This document shows positions 1 through 9,940 of a DNA stretch of 34,122 nt, piece after piece. Under the pieces are notes generated by a model, which did not search any database, had not been told where the DNA came from, and saw nothing but the letters and a program-made list of their open reading frames with translations. The stretch is from Welwitschia mirabilis (Eukaryota > Gnetophyta > Gnetopsida > Welwitschiales), in assembly GCA_051453625.1 (NCBI GenBank), contig JBOZIK010000001.1, forward strand, positions 200,821,004-200,855,125. Reading direction: 5' to 3'. The position numbers and the translations under genes are program-made. The first letter of the stretch is position 1, and each line of letters opens with the position of its first letter.

Positions 1-85
1 TATAAAAAAGGATGTTGTCAAAAGAAAGGAGAGCACTAATATTATCATGTGAAAGGATGGTCAAGGTAAAAGTTAATTTAATTTT

Positions 86-960
86 ATGTATAATAATCGA
101 ATTGTGAAGAATGTAATAAGTAGACTGGAAAATGACAAAGTTCTAAACATTATTTGGAAAAAGGTTAGAAACATGACTTTTAGAAGAAAAATCCTTAAAG
201 TAAGATAAGATAAATAGAAAAATGGACAAGATAGAACATGAAGAAGATTAACTTTTTGCCTAAAATTTAAAATTAGCAAAATTTCTTGGTAAGGTTATAA
301 AGATACTTGATATAGAAATGCATAATTCAATGTAGAACATAATAGAATACTATTCAAAAGGGTAGTCATGATGATAATATCTACTCATTATATTTAGCAA
401 GGTATTAAGTCATGTTTGGACTATGATTCAATCCCTCTTCAACTATGAAAACCATAGTACTTTGATAAGATATCATTAAATAATCAATATACTCATATGC
501 TCATGAATTTAGTGCCTCATAGTGATAAGAGTTTTAGTCAATGGGGTGTTNNNNNNNNNNNNNNNNNNNNNNNNNNNNNNNNNNNNNNNNNNNNNNNNNN
601 NNNNNNNNNNNNNNNNNNNNNNNNNNNNNNNNNNNNNNNNNNNNNNNNNNAGATATCATTCAATAATCAATATACTCATATGCTCATGAAGTTAGTGCCT
701 CATAGTGATAAGAGTTTTAGTCAATGGGGTGTTGAACAACATCGTTCATCATGATGAAGGGAGCGCAAGAACTGCCAAAAGAATAATGACTCATAAGCTA
801 AATCTAGATCATGGTGAACTAATCCTCTAATGGAGTTCCCACAACTATCATATCATACTCCCAAAGGCCCCTCTTAGTTAAATTTGCCTTGGTATGCTTG
901 CAGTAGTACATCATGGTCCAATTGCAAGAGGGGGATTTATTTTTCTTTTTCTTTTTCTTT
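86..960 (+). pseudogene. Conserved antisense reading frame in the 3' internal region of element A, broken
   Basis: The plus strand, opposite to the element's own genes, carries peptide blocks also found in element B. The first starts with ATG at 86 and reads MYNNRIVKNVISRLENDK before a stop at 206-208; B at 17991 gives MHNSQVINNVISILENDN. A middle block near 660-745 contains YFDKIS and QYTHMLMKLVPHSDKSF. A third block in one uninterrupted frame runs 753-938, with HDEGS, KRI, WSSHNYHIILPKAPL and HHG. It has only two stops (828-830 and 879-881), where B has TGG and AAA. Many A/B differences in this block fall at third codon positions, suggesting past coding. I do not recognise the protein. Extra antisense frames are known in related Tat-lineage retroelements. 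The assembly duplication at 468-733 interrupts this frame. Confidence 0.5.
468..733. other. Gap flanked by a near-identical 83 bp repeat: probable unmerged contig overlap
   Basis: Bases 468-550 and 651-733 are the same 83 bp with two mismatches, and the 100 N between them is a conventional placeholder size. Element B has only one copy of this sequence at its equivalent position (about 18466-18550). The simplest reading is that two contigs ending in the same sequence were scaffolded without merging, so one copy and the gap are artefacts. Confidence 0.8.
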
Positions 961-966
961 TTTTAA
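943..966 (+). repeat. Pyrimidine tract (CTTTTT)n
   Basis: A short TTTTTC-type tract follows the antisense block. Element B has a T-rich tract at the same relative place (18730-18800), so it belongs to the retroelement 3' region and is not an independent microsatellite. Confidence 0.6.
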
Positions 967-1377
967 ATATTTCCCTTTTGCTTTTCAATTTTTCATTCTT
1001 TTCCATTGACTTGGACTCCTCATTTTTAATAGCATTGATTAATCATTAGACTAATAAAGTAATAAAGTAGATGACTGAGAGTAAGCATCAAATTAACATA
1101 AATTGATATTTTTCTATAAAATAACCAAGGAGATTGATTTTAGATATTAGAATATCTTAAGATTGGCTGAATCCAATCTTTATCACATGAAAACCCATAG
1201 TAAAAAATTACTTAATCATGGTAACACCTATGAAAGTAAAACATAAATCAAGTTAAATATGATTAAGTAGTCTCATAAATTAAACCAAGGAATAAAATTA
1301 AGAAAGAACCTAGTAGATGAACAAGGGAAGATCTTCCTTTTTATAAAGAGGATCTTATAATTTAATTTCTTCTATCA

Positions 1378-1545
1378 TGTTTAATGTATAGCAACAATCA
1401 TTTGGAGATGTATAAAGTTTTAGCCTTTATCCATTTACTCTCTAGATTTCTTGAGTTTGAAGATTAGAGATCTCCATAAAGCCATTTGAATGTACCCTTT
1501 TCACACGATAAGGATCAAGCCATTTAGAGATTAGCTTGTTATGTA
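1378..1545 (-). pseudogene. Integrase C-terminal remnant of element A
   Basis: The minus strand reads KLISKWLDPYRVKRV, then MEI, a stop, and RVNG-stop-RLKLY. This is the usual end of a plant Ty3/gypsy integrase, where a K-L-x-S-x-W-x-G-P-F stretch is followed by a VNG-x-RLK motif. Element B has the equivalent KLISKWLGPYHVKMV at about 19265-19340. The catalytic core of the integrase is absent from element A: the sequence continues upstream straight into the protease-to-RT linker. Stops show it is not translatable. Confidence 0.75.
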
Positions 1546-1575
1546 TAAGATATACTAAGTATTATGTAAAAGCAC

Positions 1576-1650
1576 AAATTGACCTATGTCTATAATTTTA
1601 GTAATTTTATCCTTGATTACTAGTTTATAATAGGATTAGATAAGACATTT
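1576..1650 (-). other. Internal deletion junction in element A (RT, RNase H and integrase core lost)
   Basis: To the left, sequence matches element B down to about 19390 (integrase tail). To the right, from about 1645, it matches B from about 21875 (protease-to-RT linker, shared AAGTTGAGAAC-type stretch). The roughly 2.4-2.5 kb present between those points in B is missing. About 70 bp at the junction match neither side clearly, so filler DNA or decay hides the exact breakpoint. Confidence 0.75.
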
Positions 1651-2034
1651 TCTTAGGAAAGGTGAAGTTGAGAACTAACGATCAATGGCTTATTATGAGT
1701 GTTATTTAGAACATGTATTTCAATCCATTAAGTAAGTCTTTAAGTTGAAGATTATTTTCATCCTTCATGGTTGTCGAACATCCATCTTGATGTAAAATAT
1801 TTTTAACAAATCTTATATGTTGGATAGATGCTTAAGTATGGGTTCAAAGTCCTCTTGAAAATCATTATTAGAAGAGCGATTTAAAAGATTTAGATTGAGG
1901 TTGCAAGGATTGAAGGAGTTTAAAGATTTAAGACTAATAGAATATTCTTCCTTATTCTCAAACAAGGTAGAGTTATGTAATGAAAGGAGCCTTTCTTCTA
2001 ATGGATGATGTTGAACTAGCATGGATGATCTAAC
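1650..2034 (-). pseudogene. Protease-to-RT linker of the element A polyprotein
   Basis: On the minus strand an open stretch of 69 codons (2022-1813) begins MLVQHHPLEERLLS. Further down another frame reads NNLQLKDLLNGLKYMF, matching NDLQLKDLPNGL in element B and LSNGLKHNFF in element C. In plant Ty3/gypsy polyproteins this spacer joins protease to reverse transcriptase and carries no catalytic residues. Nucleotide similarity to B at 21875-22260 is evident throughout. The linker stops where the internal deletion begins, so no RT follows. Confidence 0.7.
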
Positions 2035-2440
2035 TTATTCTTTTATGTTTAATTCATCTTTCATGTCTTTTTCAGTGGCATTAAATACTTTGATACTAAA
2101 CTTTTTGTTACCTATATAACATTCCATTATCCCTATGCAAGTATCAATAACACAATGGGCTATTGTATAAAAGGCTCTTTCTAAAAGTAGAGGGTATTCA
2201 CCTTTATGTTCAACCTCTATAATAACCACATATATAGGATAAAAATATTCCTTAATTTGAATCACTAAGTCTTTGATTATTCTTATACGTTTCTTAGTTG
2301 ATGCATTAGCCAATTCCAACACTATTTAGTAGGTTCAATTATCCCTTCTAATTCAAGCTTTTTACAAATGTATAAAGGCATAATATTGACACTTGATCCT
2401 CTGTCTATTAGAGATTTTTTGTTTTTCTTATTTCCTTCTA
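2035..2440 (-). pseudogene. Retroelement aspartic protease remnant, element A
   Basis: The minus strand reads KKSLIDRGSSVNIMPLYICKK, with the codons for the active-site D-x-G at 2405-2397. After a stop and frameshift it continues in the open frame 2322-2035, beginning MLELANASTKK, with VIQIKEYFYPIYVVIIEVE and YPLLLERAFY. This is the pattern of an LTR-element protease: D-x-G-[AS]-S-[VI]-N followed by a beta-rich domain and a PLILGRPF-like motif. The catalytic Asp and Gly are retained, but the frame is broken between active site and body and the second glycine of the late motif is Glu. It lies directly downstream of gag and upstream of the linker. Confidence 0.82.
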
Positions 2441-3330
2441 AAATAACAACAATAATGGCTGCCCTTGGATCTTTAAACTTAGGAAATTTCTGAGAAACTA
2501 AGTTGAAAAGATATTAATCAATGAATACTCTACTTGGAATTACTCTCTTTTGTTTTATTTTTACTAAGTTCTTCCAAATTTTTTTGTACTTGGGATTATC
2601 TTAAACGATCTTCCAAAAGGTTATGTTGATAGTAACATCATTCATAATTTCTTTCAAACATTCATCGTAAGTTGGATTGTTATTTAACCTCTCTAGCCAT
2701 GGGCTAGTATTCTTCTTAGAATGTTAGTTGTTGTTGTTGGATTTAGGAAAGTTTAGTTGATCAAGAATTTTAGTCATCTTCTTGAGGTTTTTCTTTATGA
2801 AAATAAGTTAAAGGTTTCTCATAAGGAGTAGTGTTATGCCCACTTCTAGTTACTACTTTCCAATCTTTTGTTACATCATTTGAATTTGGAATAGTTTGAG
2901 TGGCAAGTGATCTTTGGGTATTTGATTTTCTACCATGTCTTATCAAAGAAGGCCAATCAAATTTTATAAGTTTTTATTTTGATTTTCTAAAATTTTATTA
3001 ATGGTATCTTATATCTTTTTGAGTTTCTCCATCATTTCTCTCTAAGAATCATTTTTATTGTAGTTGAAAAAATTGGGCTGAGAGTTATGACTTTTGTATT
3101 TGTTATCAAATGAAGGTTGATTATTTCTTATTGGATATTCTTAATTGCATTCAAAGTTGTTTAGCCTTTGACTAAATTCATAAACTTAATTAAATATGGC
3201 CTTTCTACAAGTTTGTAAAGCTGGGTATTCCTTGGTAAAGTGATAGTTTTCATCACATATTTAAAAATGGTTGAGTTGATTTAAAAATTTTGTATTAGTT
3301 AAAGCTTTTGTATAACTCTTTAATGCACTA
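2441..3330 (-). pseudogene. Gag C-terminal part with CCHC-like knuckle and gag-protease spacer, element A
   Basis: The minus strand around 3260 reads CDENYHFTKEYPALQTC, a degraded zinc-knuckle region. Equivalents are CDLCEDNYHITKNY in element C and VHDENFHPTKEY in the element B gag. An Asn/Gln-rich stretch follows (NNQPSFDNKYKSHNSQPNFF), typical after the knuckle. Nearer the protease a block reading MNDVTINITFWKIV matches MNDFTINLPFCKIL in B and MKNVSVNLPFWKIL in C, the conserved spacer ahead of the protease. Frames change repeatedly. The site corresponding to the nested insertion in B (about 2793-2800) is uninterrupted here. Confidence 0.72.
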
Positions 3331-4057
3331 GTAATATCACTAAGTAGGATGTTAAACTTTCATTATTATTCTTCATGTTTCACTTTTTTTGAGTCTCTAA
3401 GCATTTCACCTACAGTTTTAGTATCTTTACATGTAGTTTTTGGCCAATTTTGACTTATTTCCATAAGGTCTTCTAACAAGTTCCAAGCATTATCTAAGGT
3501 TAAAATAAGTAAATCTCCACTATATAAAAAATCTACCATTTGTATGATTTAACTATTTAATTCACTATAAAAATGATTAATAAGTTCTTGTTTTCCAAAT
3601 TCGTTCATCGGGTTGAATGACATAATAATCAAGAATATTTATTGTTGAAAATTTATTACTTTTTTTCTTCTTAACCTAATAACTATCTCATTCATGAACT
3701 ATTTGATAAGGACTTCTCGTACATGATTCCATGACTTAATACTTTTATGTGAAATGGTTTTAATCCAATTCTTTACTTTTCCTTTTAAGGTAAATGAAAA
3801 TACTATCATATAGGTCCTATCTAAAATTTTATTTTCCCCATTTCCTAAGGTAAGGATGAGTTGTTCAATATTATCTATGTGTTGAAATGGGTTTTCATTA
3901 GGTTCTTTAAAAAAGATAGGATAAGCATTCAAGTTTTTTAACTCTACATCATCTCTACAGGATATGTCAAATGGGTTCTAAAGTTCCCTCTTTTTATTGG
4001 CTAACATATCCTTTAAAGTGACATTTAAATTAGAAGATTTATTGGATGCCATAGAGG
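3331..4057 (-). pseudogene. Gag (retrotransposon capsid) remnant, element A
   Basis: The minus strand reads MASNKSSNLNVTLKDMLANKK beside the gap, a stop, then DDVELKNLNAYPIFF leading into an open frame of 77 codons (3932-3699) with PNENPFQHIDNIEQLILTL, FTLKGKVKNWIKTI and SIKSWNHV. The pattern (small-residue segment, L-K-G-x-x-x-x-W, then S-x-x-S-W) is that of the plant retrotransposon capsid domain (Retrotrans_gag type). Beyond the stop at 3699 the rest of the capsid is in scattered frames. Elements B (33871-34086) and C (about 26160-26400) carry the same segment. Its N-terminus is lost in the gap 4058-4678. Confidence 0.85.
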
Positions 4058-4678
4058 NNNNNNNNNNNNNNNNNNNNNNNNNNNNNNNNNNNNNNNNNNN
4101 NNNNNNNNNNNNNNNNNNNNNNNNNNNNNNNNNNNNNNNNNNNNNNNNNNNNNNNNNNNNNNNNNNNNNNNNNNNNNNNNNNNNNNNNNNNNNNNNNNNN
4201 NNNNNNNNNNNNNNNNNNNNNNNNNNNNNNNNNNNNNNNNNNNNNNNNNNNNNNNNNNNNNNNNNNNNNNNNNNNNNNNNNNNNNNNNNNNNNNNNNNNN
4301 NNNNNNNNNNNNNNNNNNNNNNNNNNNNNNNNNNNNNNNNNNNNNNNNNNNNNNNNNNNNNNNNNNNNNNNNNNNNNNNNNNNNNNNNNNNNNNNNNNNN
4401 NNNNNNNNNNNNNNNNNNNNNNNNNNNNNNNNNNNNNNNNNNNNNNNNNNNNNNNNNNNNNNNNNNNNNNNNNNNNNNNNNNNNNNNNNNNNNNNNNNNN
4501 NNNNNNNNNNNNNNNNNNNNNNNNNNNNNNNNNNNNNNNNNNNNNNNNNNNNNNNNNNNNNNNNNNNNNNNNNNNNNNNNNNNNNNNNNNNNNNNNNNNN
4601 NNNNNNNNNNNNNNNNNNNNNNNNNNNNNNNNNNNNNNNNNNNNNNNNNNNNNNNNNNNNNNNNNNNNNNNNNNNNNN
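4058..4678. other. Assembly gap, 621 N
   Basis: Unknown sequence between the gag N-terminus and the leader of element A. Open frames reported across it (about 240 codons of unknown residues) are artefacts. By comparison with element C, the start of gag and part of the leader should lie here. Confidence 0.95.
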
Positions 4679-4795
4679 AAGTAATTACAAGTAAATCCAA
4701 GAGAATAAAATACAACACTACTCAAACAAACAATTGGAAATGAATTCAAAATACTTACTTGAGTAATGACAACCTTCCTTTTTTTCTTGAATTCT

Positions 4796-4813
4796 TCCCC
4801 AGCAGTGACACTA
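4796..4813 (-). promoter_or_regulatory. Primer-binding site (tRNA-Asp type), element A
   Basis: The minus strand reads TAGTGTCACTGCTGGGGA, matching 12 of 18 bases of the complement of the tRNA-Asp 3' end (TGGCGCCGTTGCCGGGGA). Five of the six differences are C-to-T or G-to-A. It sits a few bases inside the LTR end, as expected for the minus-strand DNA primer site. Elements in the nested block carry the same site at 24089-24106 and 25338-25355. Known: tRNA-Asp priming is typical of Athila elements. Confidence 0.72.
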
Positions 4814-5057
4814 AAATATTGTGATGGATATTTGTACTTCTAATTCTAATATTCTAAAGATCAAATTTAATTTGCAACATCTGAAAAGCTAAATATCTAA
4901 TTGCACATAATACACATTTGTATAGTGGAATCAACCTAAATGTTGTACACTTAGAGAAGACTTTCGAAAGAGAATATGAAAAATTTCTTTCATAAAGAAA
5001 AGAATAAATATTTTAGACTTTTTCTTTTAAAGAAATAAAATTAAACAATGCAAATAT

Positions 5058-5120
5058 AAAAATGCAATGCAATGCAATGTAATGAAATGAAACGCAATGT
5101 AATGAATGTAATTCTAATGC
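5058..5120. repeat. AATGC/AATG short tandem repeat within the LTR
   Basis: AATGCAATGCAATGCAATG passes into AATGAAATGAAACGC. The other LTR copies carry the reverse-complement equivalent (GCATTTGCATTTGCATTTC near 23855 and 32660), so this is a variable repeat belonging to the LTR 3' part. Confidence 0.75.
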
Positions 5121-5708
5121 AAGGAATTAATTAAACTTTCAATCTACTGTCATTTAGATTAGTCCTCATAACCTATTTCAATTACAAATTCATGTCATTT
5201 AAATTGCAATTAACATAAGATATAAGAAAGAATAATAAAACATTTGAAAATATTTCAATTCAATTAATACTTTTACTAATGAAATTGAAGTACATCCACT
5301 TACAACAATAACTCCTCAATGAAATATTTACTACCTAACACCAAGGTGGTCCTTCTCATAAGTAGGATGTATATTCTTTTCTCTAACAATCTAATTATCA
5401 CAAAAATGTAGATGTAAATTATGATTGGAATAGGTCTGAAAGAATATATTTCTAGGTTGAATAAGTCAATAAAGGGTGTGAAACAAAGAGGTATAAGTTA
5501 GATCCACTTTTTCATGACAATTTAATTAAGTATACAAATAGTTTTAATCATTCTCCCTTATGTTGTTTTCATGACAGAGATGATGATACCCCATCTATCA
5601 ACTAATGCTTAGCATGTGTTAAAAATGCTTACTATCATTGCAATAATTATCTTCATGACACAAAAAACATCCATACCCTCTGTCTTCACCACAATAGTTA
5701 GGACAACC

Positions 5709-6018
5709 AATATATCTTTATTATTTTGCTTTGGTCAATCATTATCCAAAAATGGCTTCTTATTTGAAATATTATTGCATCTTTTTGCCTATATAGAAGC
5801 TTTGTAGAATTGGNNNNNNNNNNNNNNNNNNNNNNNNNNNNNNNNNNNNNNNNNNNNNNNNNNNNNNNNNNNNNNNNNNNNNNNNNNNNNNNNNNNNNNN
5901 NNNNNNNNNNNNNAAAATATCTCTATCACTTTGATTTGGTCAATCATTATCCAAAAATGGCTTCTTATTTGGAATATTATTGCATCTTTTTGCCTATATA
6001 GAAGCTTTGTAGAATTGG
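5709..6018. other. Gap flanked by a near-identical ~105 bp repeat: probable unmerged contig overlap
   Basis: Bases 5731-5813 and 5936-6018 are the same 83 bp with one mismatch. The preceding 22 bp (5709-5730 and 5914-5935) also align with five mismatches, all at the contig end. The 100 N gap 5814-5913 lies between. The pattern fits two contig ends covering the same locus, with poorer base quality at the tip. One copy is probably false, and the two short plus-strand open frames here are not genes. Confidence 0.78.
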
Positions 6019-6020
6019 CA

Positions 6021-7308
6021 TAAATCCCTAAACAAAATCTTTCAAAGATAGCATTCTACATAATCATTAGGTATAAATCATGAAAAATTAATATTAAAAA
6101 ATTATGAAGAAAGGCACATGGAACTTAGTTCATAAAATCAAGGAAACTTACATAACATGAAGTCATTAGACCTACATTATCTAGCTGTAGAATAAATAGC
6201 TGATATTCAAATACAGCTACTTGATTAAAAAATTTATAATATTATTAATATAAGATAGGATTAACAATTAGTTGATGAAACTCATTTTGCTATAGACATA
6301 AATATTTATTTTACTTTCAAATCCATGAAGAAAATATTTTCTTAATCTTAGTACAAGAGGATGTGTAGTATAATTTTACCTAATACTATGGATGTGTAAT
6401 ACATTTTTTGGCTACCATTATTACATGTATAATACAGGAATCCTATTGACATGCAATATGTAGCACAATATAGCTAAATTTTTTTAATTCATTTCCTCAC
6501 ATGACAACTCCTTTTAGGAAGTTTCTATTGTAGGCTACATACTTAAGGTTTTTCTCTAGGTACTTTAGAGGAATTAACCTATTCTTGCATTAAATGAGGA
6601 ATTTATAGGATACCAATAAGTCATACTATGATATTAAACTTAAGAAAGAATAAAATCCTAGTAGAAAACTAGTTAAGTACACTTATATATAAAAGCAAGC
6701 CCTAAAGGTTTAAACTAGATGAAAAACAAAATTACCTTTTTAAATTTTTCTCTTGGTTTTTTCCCTTACTCAATGTATTTCTTAATGTTGTTATCTAAGC
6801 TTGCTAGTGTTGTACTTATAGTTGAAATTTCAAATTATCTCAACTTCTAAGTTTTTTCCATTGAGTGTATAATATATTAGAAATAAATGCTAATGAATCA
6901 TATATTCCTAGCTTCTATTACTATCATTATCCATCTTTCCAAGAATAGGTGGTTATCATATGAATGTGGGCATTCTTAATATCTAAGTTTTGTAGGGGTT
7001 TGATAATTATTATCAATAAATACATTATTCTAGTTTAAAATCATTTCTCTTTCACACATATAGTGACGTTAAAAGTGATTAAGAAATGGTTTTCCCATTA
7101 AACATTAGTACACTGAAGGCTTTACAATTTTTTATTATTCCTTTAGTAGTAGAAGGTTAAATTTTTTGCATCTTCATTCATTTTTACAGAATATGTTTCT
7201 ATTAAATAACTAGATTGTAACTAATTATTTTTCAATTAATTATAACTTAATGGAAATGTCTTTCTAAGACTTAAACCTTTTTCATTGAGCTAAATGTTTT
7301 ATATGGTT
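6021..7308. other. AT-rich DNA with no identifiable feature
   Basis: No retroelement motif, RNA gene or plausible exon was seen on either strand. The first ~100 bp may still be LTR of element A. Confidence 0.5.
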
Positions 7309-7830
7309 TTTTTCTAAATTCAAAATAGGTTCTAATTCTTTTTGAAAGACTTAGAAATTAGATAGTATGGTTGAAGCTTTTCTATAAAGCTTACCACATC
7401 CTTTTGTTTGGCTATATTCAAGAAAAATCTCCTCCTTTTATTTTGAGGCTTTATTTTTGTGTTTAGAATTAAAAAAAAAAAAAAAACTCTTTCAATGTTT
7501 TATGAATTTGTAGTTTTATTTATGATTGTTTCATTCTTAAATTATGACTTAGTTATGCATCTTATTATTTCATGTTGAAAATTTATATGAAGAAGACATT
7601 AACATGTTAAAGTTTTATTTCATGTTAGTTTATTAGTATATCTCTCTTGATATTTAGTTATGTATAATATATTTAATGTATAAGAGGACTCATGTAGTAA
7701 ACATTAAATTCATCATGATGACATTTGTAACTTCTATTAGAAGAATTTCTTTTCATTCTAATTTTTAATTGTAGTAAGTATTTTAGAAATAATAACCTAT
7801 ACTTACTTTATAATAACAAAAAAATTTCTT
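7309..7830 (+). repeat. Diverged ~0.5 kb direct repeat, copy 1
   Basis: Shares with 8318-8822, in order: AGAAATTAGATA, TTTTCTATAAAGCTTA, a T-rich block, GAATTTGTAGTTTTA, ATGATTG, GTACAAGAG/GTATAAGAG, GTA(T)TAAACATTAAAT and TGTAACTTCTAT. Identity is perhaps 65-70% by eye with indels, so it is an old duplication. It contains A16 at 7471-7486. Copies are about 1.0 kb apart. They do not start TG or end CA and no priming site follows, so I do not call them LTRs. Confidence 0.6.
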
Positions 7831-7970
7831 AAATTACATTAGAAAGGTTAGGTATACTTACCTAAATTCGAAGATTTGATGTAGTCTACTTTTAATGATT
7901 TTTAAATATTCCTTCTTTTTAAGATCCTTTGATCGTATTAGCATTGTACCTTATAGAATGAAGAAAATGA

Positions 7971-8275
7971 TAAGTATTTTTCTATATTTTTAGTTTAACA
8001 AAAGTAGAGGCACTAGAAATAATGGAAGTACAATGAATAAATAATGAATTATAAGAAATAATGATAAAGTAACTAGAAATTAAAAAATAAAAATGGTAAA
8101 AGAAACAAAACTTTGAAAAATAAAAATGAAACTAAAAGAAAATATAATAAAGAGATGATAGATAAATAAGAAAGAAAGTTATGAAAAAGAACAAAATTTA
8201 AAAACAAAAGAAGAGAATCACTACAACAAAAGTTAAGACAAGTTTAAAACTTGAAAGTAAAAGGATATAATTAAC
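7971..8275 (+). repeat. Purine-rich (A/G) low-complexity stretch between the two direct repeats
   Basis: About 300 bp is dominated by AAATAATGA, AAAAATAAAAATG and GAAAGAAAG-type words with few pyrimidines. No coding frame is evident. Confidence 0.6.
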
Positions 8276-8317
8276 CTATGTTGTTGAACCTGTTTTGTTG
8301 TACTAGGCGCACTATAA

Positions 8318-8822
8318 ATTTTTTTATCTAAATGTAAGAGAGGTTTTAGTACTTTCTTAAAAACTAGGAAATTAGATAATATTATTGAATTTTTCTATAA
8401 AGCTTATTAATTTCTTACATTAGGTTTTATCCAATAAAAATTTTCTCTCTTAATTTTGATGCTTAAAGTTCTATTTTATAATTTGAGGTAATTCTTTATG
8501 AGTTTGTAGTTTTAATTATGATTGCTTTCTTATAAGGCTGTGATTTGATTATGTATTGTATTAATTATAGTTCATAATTTGTGTGAATCAAATATTAAGA
8601 GGTTAAATCTATATTTCATATTGGTTGCTTAATAAATTTATCTTAATATTTAACATATATAACTTAATGTACAAGAGAAATGATGTATTAAACATTAAAT
8701 GTATCATTGTGATATTGTAACTTCTATAATAAGAACTTATTTTAATTCTTTTTTTTAAAATAATAGTAAGTATTTTTCCTTATTTTTGGGGATAAATAGC
8801 TACTTTCTATTAAAAAAATATG
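8318..8822 (+). repeat. Diverged ~0.5 kb direct repeat, copy 2
   Basis: Partner of 7309-7830 in the same orientation. It shares the ATTAGATA, TTCTATAAAGCTTA, GAGTTTGTAGTTTTA, TTAAACATTAAATG and TAACTTCTATAATAAGAA landmarks. Confidence 0.6.
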
Positions 8823-9339
8823 TATAAATAATTTAGTGGGATGCATCATCTAAATTATAAAGCCAAAAAAAAAGAACATTTTAAATTCCTTGAGGAGAGG
8901 AAAAGCTTAAAACTAGAAGTACTATTTTATTGAATAGACTAAATAGGGGATTAAATGATAGATGGTTTACTATAAACTATGCTAATGTAAAAATAAATAA
9001 ATAATTATTAATATTTTCAACAAACCGTGAAAAACCACATATTGTATGAATCAAGCAATTTTTCACTTGCTATATATTACCAACTAATGTTGATGAAACT
9101 ATCTCAAGCTTTGTAGTTTGGGGAATTTTAAACATGGTTTCTATAGAGCATCTCCCAAGCACTCAATGCTTGAGAACTTCAAATAAAATGTTTAGCATTT
9201 AATTTGGTGATGACCTTATAACATTAGGATATTATGCATTGAACCCTATCCAAATGAATGTGTAGTAAAATGACTTAGTAACTTCTACTTTTTTTTTTTT
9301 CGAATGAGCAATGCAATAATTCTTAATTTTGAATATGCG
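8823..9339. other. AT-rich DNA with no identifiable feature
   Basis: Nothing recognisable on either strand apart from short homopolymers (for example T11 near 9290). Confidence 0.5.
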
Positions 9340-9940
9340 TCTAGTAAGAGATTGTAGAGCCATCATGATAGAGCCTTTAAGAAAATCCTCAAGATTTAGA
9401 AATAGCATCTAGTCTTCCTTGGAAGAGGAAGATGAGCCACATGAAAAAGCTAAAGAACTAGAGGAAGAGTATGAGGTGATTAGGAAGAAGAACTAGGGAT
9501 AGGAATAGGTTAATAAGAAGGGGATGGTTAAAAAACCAAAGAGATCTTGATGCAAGAAAAGGATCTTGATGGTCTAATAGAGAATAATCTAAATTAGAGA
9601 CATGGAGAGAATGGAGGTTAAAGCAAGTTGGTAGGACAAAGATAAAATATAATGAACAAGCAGTTGGAAGGGATAAAAGAAGAACTAGTATGTAGATGTC
9701 TTTTTACTACTTCACCTTCATTATATAAATGAAGAAGGCCTACGGAATATGCCTATGGAAGAGCCTTTTTATGGTTTTTAATGTCTTTATTAAGTTCTCT
9801 CTATTAGACCTAAGATAAGTCTTGAATAATAGAAAGAATATTCTTTCCCTCTAGGCAATGAAGTAGGAAAGATGAGATGTTTATCTTTGGTCCATCCTAT
9901 AGACATCTCAAGAAAATGAAGTAAAAGTCTTTTACTTTAG
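9340..9940 (+). other. Purine-rich patch with a short acidic frame and three palindromes; origin unknown
   Basis: Base composition shifts to G+A-rich relative to the flanks. One plus-strand frame (about 9413-9494) reads SSLEEEDEPHEKAKELEEEY and ends at a stop after IRKKN. It has no start codon and no family resemblance that I recognise, so it may be a coding scrap or chance purine-rich translation. Three palindromes lie at 9716-9734 (7 bp arms around ATATA), 9832-9847 (GAAAGAATATTCTTTC, perfect) and 9919-9937 (9 bp arms, one central base). Confidence 0.3.

Larger units (their letters stand above)
1..6020 (-). mobile_element. Element A: Athila-like Ty3/gypsy retrotransposon, RT and integrase deleted, 3' end cut by the window edge
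   Basis: Read on the minus strand this is a degenerate LTR retrotransposon: LTR (about 6020 down to 4820), tRNA-Asp-type primer-binding site (4813-4796), leader with a 621-base gap (4058-4678), gag (about 4057-2700), protease (about 2440-2035), a protease-to-RT linker (about 2030-1650), the integrase C-terminus (about 1545-1378) and a 3' internal region down to position 1. The same order and nucleotide similarity recur in element B, but A lacks everything between the linker and the integrase tail. All frames contain stops. The 3' LTR should lie left of the window. The right edge of the 5' LTR is not resolved. The Athila assignment is inference from the priming site and motif style. Confidence 0.88.
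4820..6020 (-). repeat. 5' LTR of element A (right boundary uncertain)
   Basis: Read on the minus strand, 4980-4880 gives CAACATTTAGGTTGATTCCA and then TGTGTATTATGTGCAA, matching the 3' parts of the LTRs ending at 24077 and 32885. Around 5375-5290 it gives GGTGTTAGG..CATTGAGGAG..TTGTAAGTGGAT, matching LTR E at about 16448-16500. A TATA-like CTATATAGGC lies near 5800 on the minus strand. The right side contains an assembly duplication. I could not find the terminal TG, so the LTR may continue past 6020. Confidence 0.65.

Noticed and set aside
8222-8306. CACTACAACAAAA near 8222 with TTTTGTTGTACTAG near 8293, considered as a second CACTA-type terminal pair
   Set aside because: Only about 85 bp apart, ends not equal, no matching 3 bp duplication and no subterminal repeats.
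7309-8822. Direct repeat pair as LTRs of a short retrotransposon
   Set aside because: No TG..CA ends, no primer-binding site after copy 1 and no polypurine tract directly before copy 2.
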